Source: Firmicutes bacterium UBA5389 (lineage in GTDB: Bacteria > Bacillota > DTU025). From it: 12,194 nucleotides of DNA. Below the pieces are notes generated by a model. The model ran no database searches. It was not told the DNA's origin and saw only the letters and a list, made by a program, of their open reading frames with translations. Numbering within the stretch: position 1 is the stretch's first letter; every line of letters begins with the position of its first letter. The DNA lies in assembly GCA_002409965.1 (NCBI GenBank), contig DHON01000037.1, forward strand, positions 1-12,194, written 5' to 3'. Shown piece by piece: positions 1 to 5,939 of the stretch. Position numbers and translations under genes: made by a program.

Positions 1-192
1 CAACGCATTTGCGGAACTGCTGGGGTGTGGTCGAGTGACGTTGCATCAAGGCCGGCATCGTAACACAAAACCTCAAGCGTGCCCCGGGGTTCTGCAATTG
101 CAAGGAGTACACGGCAGAGATTGCAGCGAGCCCGCGTTTGACCAAGGATCGATGCTTGGTATTCGGACTGCGGGCTCGTGCACCCATGGCTT
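1..192. other. Region with no assignable gene
   Basis: Apart from the hairpin at 127-178 nothing can be named here. On the minus strand a frame without stops runs from about 192 to the window edge and includes a stretch with two nearby cysteines (RCNLCRVLLAIAEPRGTLEV). A plus-strand frame from base 2 is also open to about 232. Neither has a start codon with a ribosome binding site, and I recognise neither product. It could be the edge of a gene lying outside the window or decayed mobile-element DNA. Confidence 0.3.
127..178. repeat. Imperfect hairpin with two stems
   Basis: An outer 9-bp perfect stem is formed by CGAGCCCGC (127-135) and GCGGGCTCG (170-178). An inner 6-bp stem is formed by ACCAAG (141-146) and CTTGGT (155-160) around the loop GATCGATG. 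The two stems are separated by an asymmetric internal loop of 5 and 9 nt. No T-run follows on either side, so it is not an obvious intrinsic terminator. It lies in degraded DNA next to a transposase relic and might be the fold of a mobile-element end, but I cannot assign it. The pairing is directly visible; the function is unknown. Confidence 0.5.
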
Positions 193-282
193 CTACCTAG
201 CGAGCAGATCGGCTGGACCGCGATCTCCCTGAAGAAGTCCGCGCAGTTGCTCGTCGGATATGGTAATCTGATATCGGGCCAT
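193..282 (-). pseudogene. IS256-type transposase N-terminal relic
   Basis: A minus-strand ATG at 282 is preceded by a good Shine-Dalgarno (AAGGAG, about 4 nt away). It encodes a 29-residue peptide, MARYQITISDEQLRGLLQGD followed by about nine more residues, and stops at TAG (193-195). The pattern YQITI..EQLR.LL..D is like the first residues of mutator (IS256) family transposases, which normally continue for about 400 residues through a 'LLE.VLNQVLEAQ' helix. None of that continuation is present in any frame here, so this is at best a stub left after deletion. The family call rests on about 20 residues and is tentative. It could also be a short unrelated ORF. Confidence 0.45.
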
Positions 283-295
283 GATCTCCTTCGGC

Positions 296-388
296 CTAGC
301 GTTCTCCTTCGATATCAGTGCCGTCTCTCTGCAGAAGTCGGCGCAGCATGCGGCCCACTTGCTCGATGTCCGCCGGTTCGCTGGACAC
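296..388 (-). CDS. Tiny ORF upstream of the transposase relic
   Basis: A GTG-started frame of 30 residues (starting VSSEPADIEQVGRMLRRLLQ) ends in TAG 13 nt before the ATG of the IS256-like stub on the same strand. The codons look protein-like (acidic/basic helix, no rare-codon clusters). The frame is also open further upstream, to about 450. No convincing ribosome binding site precedes the GTG. It may be the tail of a decayed gene rather than an expressed peptide. I do not recognise the product. Confidence 0.25.
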   Translation of the reverse strand: MSSEPADIEQVGRMLRRLLQRDGTDIEGER

Positions 389-493
389 GTCTGCTAGGAC
401 ACTGCTGGAAATCCACGCCGACGAGAAGCTGCTGTACTGGCAGCCGCGGCGATTCTAGGCGACGTACTCGATCCACACGAGCTGCAGAGCGAG

Positions 494-2110
494 TCACCTA
501 TCAGACTGAAGAAGTTTGGCTTCTTTCAAGTCTATCCGAGCTTTGTGCCCGTACTTTTCCAGCAGTGCAAGGAGATTTCCCCCGTTAAGAAGCGTGAGTG
601 GTTTGCCTTTTGTGAACTCATATGCATCAGGACCATAGTCTGAGGTAGTCACAAGTATGCCTTTGTTGGCCCCCTCATTTATGACTGCGCCGTAGAGGTC
701 ACGGACTGCGGACACCGATACAGTATTGGTGTAGCGCTTGGCTTGGATGACTATTTTGCCGCCCCGAATGGGGTCCGGGTCGAACGCAATAGCGTCCACT
801 CCGCCGTCGCGCGAAGCCTGGGTCACCTTGACCTCTCCGCCCGATGTCGTAAATTCCTTCTCGAATAGCTCCCTGATCAGGTGTTCGAAATCCTCCCAGT
901 CCATTGCCGCAAGGTTGTAGCCTTCATCTAGTTGGTCTGCCACCTCATAGCTGGATATGAACCTGCGATCGTTCTTGTCCATCACAATCATCGGGGCAAC
1001 TGGGGTCAGACTATGAAGCTTGGAACTGCCCACGCCTTTGAGGGATTTGAAGCATGCCCTGGGATCCACGCGAGAGAGGTCGATCTCAAGGAATGACGCC
1101 TTGTCGACCTGCAATGACAGGACACATCCATTTGCCTCGTTGCCTGTAGCGGGATCTATGGACCTAACCCAGCCATTGAAGACCGCCTGGTGCACGGCCC
1201 CGACTGTGTCAGCTTCAAAGAGCTCATGAACTGTGCGAAGACAAATCTGGTACAATAGGGAATCGTATCTGCGATTGGCCTCAGAATCCGACACCGTCAC
1301 CTCAACGAACTCATCCTTGGACTTGACGTACTTGACTTCCTTGACTCGGGGTATTGCGTCCGGCGCCGGCAGGGCGTAATCAACTATGATCATGCCATTG
1401 ACGGGGTTGTAGTCGAGCTCGTACTCCTGGGGAAAGAAATCAGGATACTTCGAATCAGCCAACACCATGTCGCAGTAATCCATAACAGCTCCAGGATCTT
1501 TCTGTTCATATAGCCTCCTTCTTTCATCGATAGCAGCATTGCTTGCAGCTTGCTTTTCCCCATACGCCTGACGCTCTGATTCCCACTTTTTCAACGAACG
1601 CTCATGCTTCTCAAGGGTAGCCTGATACTCCGCTTCTGTTCTGTCAACCTCGGTCGTCCACTCATCATGAGCCAGCTTGAAGCGGTGCTTGGCCTCTGCA
1701 ATCTTCTTCTCTCTGGCGCTTCGGCTTATCTTGTCGAAGAACCCGAGAACGGGCGAAAACTCAGGATCTGATTCAAGGGGTTCAGCAGGCGTGCTTTCCC
1801 TCTTGGGAGCACTCGGCTTGGGTCTCGGAAATGGTCTACTGTCCTTCAGACTATCCCAGTCGACACGATCATCTACATCGACCGTATGCAACAATGTGTT
1901 GTCAATGCATGCGAGGATCTCCTGTGCCTCCTTCGTCTGCTCCTCGCACGTTCTCTGAGTGTTTACGACCTTCTGTTTCTTCTTCCACATCTCGTTCCAT
2001 TGAGCTAGCTGGGCCTCCGCCTTTTGCTGGACAACATAGTGGTCGTTTCCAGAGATCATCCTGTACTTATGCAGCCCCTCATGCCGGACCTCAACGTTGT
2101 ACAGTGCCAT
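494..2110 (-). CDS. Mrr-type restriction endonuclease with coiled-coil
   Basis: The product is about 538 residues. The C-terminal domain (about 400-520) has the hallmarks of the Mrr catalytic (PD-(D/E)xK) fold: a WEDFEHLI..L helix, then GGVD with the putative metal ligand Asp439, then IVIQAKRY with Gln456 and Lys458 forming the D...QxK site, then the helix after 'VSVSAVRDLYGA' and an ILVTTSDY strand. The N-terminal half is rich in heptad-like Lys/Glu helices (about 28-66 and 133-205), a probable coiled coil for oligomerisation or DNA scanning. The middle block with ELDYNPVNG..IVDYALP is typical of longer Mrr-domain proteins. Mrr-family enzymes cleave modified or foreign DNA in the cytoplasm; the specificity here is unknown. 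I chose the ATG at 2110 because GGGAGGG lies 8 nt upstream. An in-frame ATG at 2212 would add 34 residues but has no ribosome binding site. No methyltransferase gene is adjacent, which fits a modification-dependent or stand-alone nuclease. It is divergent from the ATPase gene at 2562. Confidence 0.85.
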   Translation of the reverse strand: MALYNVEVRHEGLHKYRMISGNDHYVVQQKAEAQLAQWNEMWKKKQKVVNTQRTCEEQTKEAQEILACIDNTLLHTVDVDDRVDWDSLKDSRPFPRPKPSAPKRESTPAEPLESDPEFSPVLGFFDKISRSAREKKIAEAKHRFKLAHDEWTTEVDRTEAEYQATLEKHERSLKKWESERQAYGEKQAASNAAIDERRRLYEQKDPGAVMDYCDMVLADSKYPDFFPQEYELDYNPVNGMIIVDYALPAPDAIPRVKEVKYVKSKDEFVEVTVSDSEANRRYDSLLYQICLRTVHELFEADTVGAVHQAVFNGWVRSIDPATGNEANGCVLSLQVDKASFLEIDLSRVDPRACFKSLKGVGSSKLHSLTPVAPMIVMDKNDRRFISSYEVADQLDEGYNLAAMDWEDFEHLIRELFEKEFTTSGGEVKVTQASRDGGVDAIAFDPDPIRGGKIVIQAKRYTNTVSVSAVRDLYGAVINEGANKGILVTTSDYGPDAYEFTKGKPLTLLNGGNLLALLEKYGHKARIDLKEAKLLQSDR

Positions 2111-2561
2111 GCAACACGCCCTCCCATTTCTGTGTAATACGCGAATGGCAACAACGCCAAGTAGCTTTTGGGCGCCTACGCATGTCAGTGGTGTGCTGAG
2201 ATATGCCGCCATGAGCCTGTGATATATTGAGATTCGCTGCAGAGTCCAGCGCCCTGTTTTTTCACACTAACATGTCTGTTCGTCTCTTTTCGTGGAATTC
2301 CTTTGGATTCGCCTTGACTGCTGAAGGGCGGTGAGGAGCGTCTGCGGGGAGTCTCTTGATGCTAGCGCAGAACCATGCAGGACTGAGCCATACCATAGCG
2401 AAGGGCACATTCTGCTGAGGATGGCAGTTCGCTGACTGGTATCTGCCGTGGTCGGAAAGGGATATGACACGGGGTCTAGAATAGCATAGTACGCCCATAT
2501 CGGGATGGGGCGCGTCGTGTCGCGCAGACTACATTGCACGGGCAGGAGGGGGATAGAGAGG
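2111..2561. promoter_or_regulatory. Divergent intergenic region
   Basis: This 451-nt gap separates the Mrr gene (minus) and the ATPase gene (plus), so it must carry the promoters of both or a shared control region. I see a good Shine-Dalgarno for each (GGGAGGG on the minus strand just upstream of 2110; AGGAGGGGG at 2544-2552 on the plus strand). I do not see a convincing -35/-10 pair. TAGAAT at 2477-2482 could serve as a -10 for the plus-strand gene but lacks a -35 match. No small gene with a ribosome binding site is apparent. Confidence 0.4.
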
Positions 2562-3749
2562 GTGCTAATCCATAGTCTGAGACCGCGCAGTGTTCTCTCG
2601 TTTGGGCCGGATACTGAAGCCATTCCGCTTCGCGAGATGAACGTGATCATAGGGCCCAATGGGTCAGGGAAGTCCAACCTGCTAGAGGTAATCGCCCTGT
2701 TGAAATCGGCTCCCAAGGCAATGGCAGAACCTATACGCGAGGGAGGCGGCATTCGCGACTGGCTGTGGAAAGGCTCGTCGAAGCCGTCAACAGCCTCTCT
2801 TGAAGCAACCGTTGCGAATCCCAACGGAAGCATGTCTCTTCGCTATCGTGCGTCCTTCATTGAACAGGCCCACCGATTCCAGCTTGTAGATGAACGCATA
2901 GAGAACGAGAAGCCATACCGCGGCCATACTCAGCCCTATTTTTACTATGGCTTTGAGAACAACCAACCTGTGATCAACATCAGAACTGCCGATGGGGCGC
3001 CTGAGACAGGAACACGCCGCGTTCTGCGGCGTGAGGATGTCGATCCAGAGCAGTCAATACTTTCGCAGCGTAAGGATCCCGATCAGTACCCCGAGTTGAC
3101 GTACCTGGGAGAAACGTTTGCGAGAATACGCCTGTACCGGGAATGGTCATTCGGGCGCTATACGCTCCCGCGTATGCCTCAGAAGGCGGACCTGCCAAAC
3201 GATGTGCTGGACGAGGACGCTAGAAACCTGGGACTGATACTGAACAGGCTTCGACGCGAGCCCTCAGTTAAGCGCGAACTGCTCAACGCCCTTAAGGCCC
3301 TGTACGAAGACGTGACCGATTTCGATGTGATTGTTGAGGGCGGAACCGTCCAGGTAGTCTTCCAGGAAGGCAACATTGTAGTCCCGGCGACGCGGCTGTC
3401 TGACGGAACGCTTCGATACCTGTGCTTGCTGGCAGTCCTATGCGATCCGTCTCCGCCTCCGTTAGTGTGCATAGAGGAACCTGAGCTTGGGTTGCACCCT
3501 GATGTGCTTCCGACGCTTGCCGATATGCTGGTCAGGGCTTCTGAGCGCACACAGATAGTCATCACAACTCACTCTGACGCACTGGTCGACGCATTCACGG
3601 TCGCTCCTGAGTCGGTACTCGTGTGCGAGAAGGTGAGAGGATCAACGGTTATGCGTCGACTAGACGAAGAATCTCTCAGTGAGTGGTTGCACAAGTACTC
3701 ACTCGGTCAGCTTTGGCGCCGCGGTGAACTGGGGGCCAACAGATGGTGA
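2562..3749 (+). CDS. AAA/ABC-type ATPase, RecF/OLD-like (AAA_21)
   Basis: The product is 395 residues if translation begins at GTG 2562, which has AGGAGGGGG 9 nt upstream. It then begins VLIHSLRPRSVLSFGPD, matching the usual start of this family; an ATG at 2505 is in frame but has no ribosome binding site. Walker A is GPNGSGKSN (31-39), the ABC-like signature is LSDGT (279-283), Walker B is LVCIEEPE with Glu305/Glu306 (about 301-308), and the switch histidine is in TTHSD (335-339). The end, YSLGQLW.RGELGANRW, is characteristic of ATPases encoded next to DUF4276 proteins. Such ATPases dimerise on ATP and act as sensors or regulators of a partner effector, by analogy with OLD, Gabija and PARIS ATPases. 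The stop overlaps the downstream DUF4276 start by 7 nt, implying translational coupling and a complex. An anti-phage role is inferred. Confidence 0.9.
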   Translation: MLIHSLRPRSVLSFGPDTEAIPLREMNVIIGPNGSGKSNLLEVIALLKSAPKAMAEPIREGGGIRDWLWKGSSKPSTASLEATVANPNGSMSLRYRASFIEQAHRFQLVDERIENEKPYRGHTQPYFYYGFENNQPVINIRTADGAPETGTRRVLRREDVDPEQSILSQRKDPDQYPELTYLGETFARIRLYREWSFGRYTLPRMPQKADLPNDVLDEDARNLGLILNRLRREPSVKRELLNALKALYEDVTDFDVIVEGGTVQVVFQEGNIVVPATRLSDGTLRYLCLLAVLCDPSPPPLVCIEEPELGLHPDVLPTLADMLVRASERTQIVITTHSDALVDAFTVAPESVLVCEKVRGSTVMRRLDEESLSEWLHKYSLGQLWRRGELGANRW

Positions 3750-4318
3750 ATGTTGTGGTGTATGTTGAGGGGGGCGGCACGACAAGCGAGTTGCGTACCC
3801 GGTGTCGCCGGGGGTTCAGCGAGTTTTTCCAGCGCGCGGGTCTGCGCGGTCGCATGCCGCGTGTGGTGGCGTGCGGTAGTCGACAGGATACGTATTCGGA
3901 CTTCTGCACTGCGTTGCGTTCTGCAGCGAAGAGCGGCAAACTGCCAGTTCTTCTCGTAGACAGTGAGGCACGCGTCAAAGATGATTGTACCCCCTGGGAT
4001 CACCTTCGCAGGAGCGACAACTGGTCGCAGCCAGACGGCGCGAGTGTCGATCACGTCTTTCTGATGGTACAGTGTATGGAAGCATGGTTCGTGGCTGATA
4101 GATCGGTTCTGGAGTCCTTCTTCGGCCAAGGGTTCAATGCCAAGGCGCTACCAGGGCAGACTTCGATTGAGGGCATATCGAAGGACGACGTACTTAAGGC
4201 GCTCTACGACGCAACCCGGCACTGCAGAATCAAGGGCAAATATGATAAGGCGCGACACGCCTTTGATCTGTTAGCCCTGACGGACCCTGTCGGTGACACA
4301 GTCGTGCCCGCATGCTGA
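3743..4318 (+). CDS. DUF4276 protein, TOPRIM-like, 3' frameshifted
   Basis: The predicted product is 191 residues. The ATG overlaps the ATPase stop, with GGGGG about 7 nt upstream. Family-typical features are the N-terminal strand VNVVVYVEGGGT (Glu9), the acidic strand LPVLLVDSEARV (Asp73, Glu75), the block VQCMEAWFVADR (Glu113) and the basic helix KGKYDKARHAFDLLALTDP (about 164-182). The strand-plus-acid layout is TOPRIM-like, a fold that cleaves nucleic acid or chelates metal; DUF4276 proteins often pair with AAA_21 ATPases. After Asp181-Pro182 the frame reads out-of-family sequence (VGDTVVPAC) and stops. The next frame from 4290 reads SVTQSCPHAERLIRGL and so on to a TGA at 4365-4367, which looks like the genuine family C-terminus (DPxxVxxxxPHAxRL). 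A 2-nt deletion or 1-nt insertion near 4289 is the likely cause. The core with the acidic residues is intact, so the shortened protein might still work. Confidence 0.8.
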   Translation: MVNVVVYVEGGGTTSELRTRCRRGFSEFFQRAGLRGRMPRVVACGSRQDTYSDFCTALRSAAKSGKLPVLLVDSEARVKDDCTPWDHLRRSDNWSQPDGASVDHVFLMVQCMEAWFVADRSVLESFFGQGFNAKALPGQTSIEGISKDDVLKALYDATRHCRIKGKYDKARHAFDLLALTDPVGDTVVPAC

Positions 4319-4367
4319 GCGACTCATCAGGGGCCTTTCAGCGCTGTCGGAGGGACAGAGTATGTGA
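4289..4367 (+). pseudogene. Displaced C-terminus of the DUF4276 gene
   Basis: In the frame one base ahead of the annotated DUF4276 frame, codons from 4290 to a TGA at 4365-4367 encode 25 residues: SVTQSCPHAERLIRGLSALS and five more. Adding one residue between Asp-Pro and this segment restores the spacing that I recall for the family end (Asp-Pro, two residues, Val, a few residues, Pro-His-Ala, Arg-Leu). The repaired protein would have about 208 residues. The out-of-frame reading is seen directly; its being the ancestral end is an inference from remembered family sequences. Confidence 0.6.
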
Positions 4368-4651
4368 CTTTCCCGCGGCATTCTCTTCAGCTGTGACTGG
4401 GTCATTCCGAAGGTTCTTGTTCTTCTCCGCACAGTTCTTTCTCGATCTCCTCGGCCAGAGCCGGCTCTCCGCTAGCCGCCTCATGCACCCCGGCTCTTCC
4501 GGTAGGTGCTCCGCATCCGCGGAAGCTCTGCGCCCCATGCGACTCCCCACGGCCGTGCTTCATCCTGTTTGGGCAGCCTACAAGATGCTTTGACGCCACT
4601 CAACCGCCCGTCACCTATTCTCTCCTGCATACCCCCCCATGATGCACCAAT
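4368..4651. other. Intergenic stretch with one weak small ORF
   Basis: No well-supported gene is present. The minus strand holds a GTG-started frame at 4402-4599 (65 residues, ending in the acidic segment SGEPALAEEIEKELCGEEQE). Its acidic tail looks protein-like, but the frame lacks a clear ribosome binding site and has no family I recognise. Plus-strand frames here give Ser/Arg/Phe-rich, non-protein-like translations. A run of seven C occurs at 4632-4638. I see no terminator hairpin with a T-tract after the DUF4276 gene. Confidence 0.35.
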
Positions 4652-5386
4652 TTGACCAGATCGCCTTCTTTCGGGATACTGTACTTAGCCGTTCTACAGC
4701 ACATTGATCATCCGAGGGAATCCTGTGATCACCTTGTGTTCGGTCGCTCTGTTGCAGAGCTGAAAGCACTGCGGGCTGTGACTCATGCGGCCGTAAGGCG
4801 CAGCGCTAAGTGGGCTCGTCGCCTATTAGCTAGTGTTCCACCTTCGGATAGGCCCATTCATGAGCAGGGACTTCACTATAGAACCGCTCTTGCAGTAGCT
4901 GAGTACTTGTCGCCTGTGGTCGGTCTGGCGGGTGTGGTGCTGTTCGGGTCCGTCGCGCGCGGCGAGGAGCGTTCGGATTCGGACGTGGACATGCTCTTGA
5001 TCGGCGCGCGAGGAATGCGGACAGACCGCCTCTATGGACTGGTCGTTGACAGACTCGAGCCGGTCGTTGCGGACAGTGTGGCGCGTGATATGCAGTTTGA
5101 GCTTCTACCTGACAAGCTGGGTATTGCGCAGGCCCCAAGGGTTCACTTCATGTTGGAGCAGTCATTCCCATCAAAGTGGGAAGACGTTGGTCTCGACTCC
5201 GGGAGTGTCCATGTACTCTGGAGACTGAGGAATGGCGCTGACCTGGTAACCCGAAGGGCCGATGCGAATCCACTGGCAACGCATATGTTCGATTCCGGGA
5301 CGGCGCTATTGCATTGCATCAGCGAGGAGCCGATGTCATGGTCTACTCTGAAGACGCGCCTTCAGTGTTCAGTTGTGATTGTTTGA
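4652..5386 (+). CDS. Nucleotidyltransferase-fold protein (MNT-like)
   Basis: The product is 244 residues from a TTG at 4652; the frame opens only at 4643, so the start cannot lie much further upstream. Residues about 92-118 carry the pol-beta nucleotidyltransferase signature LFGSVARGEERSDSDVDMLL: Gly99-Ser100 followed by Asp111 and Asp113, the metal-binding pair. Such domains transfer AMP or other nucleotides to proteins or RNA, and occur as antitoxins (MNT in HEPN/MNT pairs) or resistance enzymes. The segment before it (about 28-85) is helical and basic, consistent with a linker or DNA/partner-binding module, but I do not recognise it. No ribosome binding site precedes the TTG, and a GTG at 4736 is an alternative. 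In another frame ATG 4642 reads MHQFDQIAFFRDTVLSR and then stops, so a frameshifted N-terminus is possible. No HEPN gene with an RxxxxxH motif is adjacent. The domain call is confident; the start and role are not. Confidence 0.7.
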   Translation: MTRSPSFGILYLAVLQHIDHPRESCDHLVFGRSVAELKALRAVTHAAVRRSAKWARRLLASVPPSDRPIHEQGLHYRTALAVAEYLSPVVGLAGVVLFGSVARGEERSDSDVDMLLIGARGMRTDRLYGLVVDRLEPVVADSVARDMQFELLPDKLGIAQAPRVHFMLEQSFPSKWEDVGLDSGSVHVLWRLRNGADLVTRRADANPLATHMFDSGTALLHCISEEPMSWSTLKTRLQCSVVIV

Positions 5387-5619
5387 TAAAGGCATTGGCA
5401 GATGTCGAGCTGCTGGACAGAGACGATGTGTGTGTACTCGAGATGGAGGCCACACTGAGAACCTGGGACAAAGGCCGGAGAATGGAAGGGACACTGACGA
5501 TGGGCCGGGACAAAAGACGCAAGGGGAAGGCTGTCATCGGCATCGACGACCTGGTAGATGCCCTGGCAGACAAGTGGATTGATAGCCTGTTGGATATGAT
5601 AGAGGGCGAAGCTGAGTAA
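5338..5619 (+). CDS. Small acidic hypothetical protein
   Basis: ATG 5338 has a well-placed Shine-Dalgarno (GAGGAG, about 6 nt upstream) and overlaps the last 49 nt of the nucleotidyltransferase gene, suggesting co-translation. The product is 93 residues, soluble, with no membrane segment. It has an acidic N-terminal half (ALADVELLDRDDVCVLEME), a basic middle (MGRDKRRKGKAV, about 61-72) and an acidic amphipathic C-terminal helix (IDDLVDALADKWIDSLLDMI). I do not recognise a family. The overlap makes it a candidate partner of the nucleotidyltransferase, but it lacks the HEPN RxxxxxH motif that a classical HEPN/MNT toxin would have. An in-frame TTG at 5314 would add eight residues but has no better ribosome site. 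Confidence 0.6.
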   Translation: MVYSEDAPSVFSCDCLIKALADVELLDRDDVCVLEMEATLRTWDKGRRMEGTLTMGRDKRRKGKAVIGIDDLVDALADKWIDSLLDMIEGEAE

Positions 5620-5919
5620 GCGAGCAATCTCTCTATCATTACCTCAAGGTGATGCATACTTGTCCATGGCTACATATGCAGGCATGTCAAGCGTCTGTGG
5701 CATCTATGGCCGTATGGGTATCATTAGTCATCCGCAGCACAGAGAGGCACAGTGGATCGCCAGAGCCGACCGTCAGCTTCGTGACAGCAGGCAACAGTAC
5801 CCTCGATTGCCGTGAAAAGCACTGATGCAAGGGAAACCATCGAGATGTAGCGAATAAAGGGGGCGGGATGCGAGATACGGCGATGTTGGAGCCGGAGTGG
5901 CAGGACTGGGGGTGGCCAG
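5620..5919. other. Intergenic region upstream of the AlbA_2 gene
   Basis: About 300 nt without a well-supported gene, apart from a tiny ORF at its 3' end (5868-5939). Short open frames occur but give unconvincing translations. No clear promoter pair or terminator hairpin could be picked out by eye. The region must nevertheless hold the promoter of the AlbA_2 gene if that gene is not transcribed from upstream. Confidence 0.35.
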
Positions 5920-5939
5920 ATGGATACGGCTCTGGATAG
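5868..5939 (+). CDS. Possible Trp-rich leader ORF (23 aa)
   Basis: ATG 5868 is preceded by the purine-rich AAAGGGGGCGGG, which can act as a ribosome binding site. It starts MRDTAMLEPEWQDWGWPDGY and ends at TAG 5937-5939, overlapping the first 20 nt of the AlbA_2 gene in another frame. Three of its 23 codons are Trp. The geometry would allow translational coupling or leader-peptide control of the downstream gene. It could equally be a chance ORF. No attenuator hairpin is evident. Confidence 0.25.
   Translation: MRDTAMLEPEWQDWGWPDGYGSG

Noticed and set aside
2111..2212. 34-residue N-terminal extension of the Mrr protein
   Set aside because: ATG 2212 lacks a ribosome site, while ATG 2110 has GGGAGGG at good spacing.
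2262..2833. Minus-strand open frames (up to 188 residues) over the start of the ATPase gene
   Set aside because: They lie opposite the Walker A region of a clear ATPase, have no ribosome site, and translate to Ser/Arg/Pro-rich shadow sequence.
3179..4129. Minus-strand open frames of 100-140 residues opposite the ATPase and DUF4276 genes
   Set aside because: Antisense shadows with Ser/Thr/Arg-rich composition and no ribosome site; the plus-strand genes carry recognised motifs.
4312..4593. Plus-strand 93-residue frame directly after the DUF4276 stop
   Set aside because: Ser/Arg/Phe-rich translation without family features; the first part of this interval is better explained by the displaced DUF4276 C-terminus.
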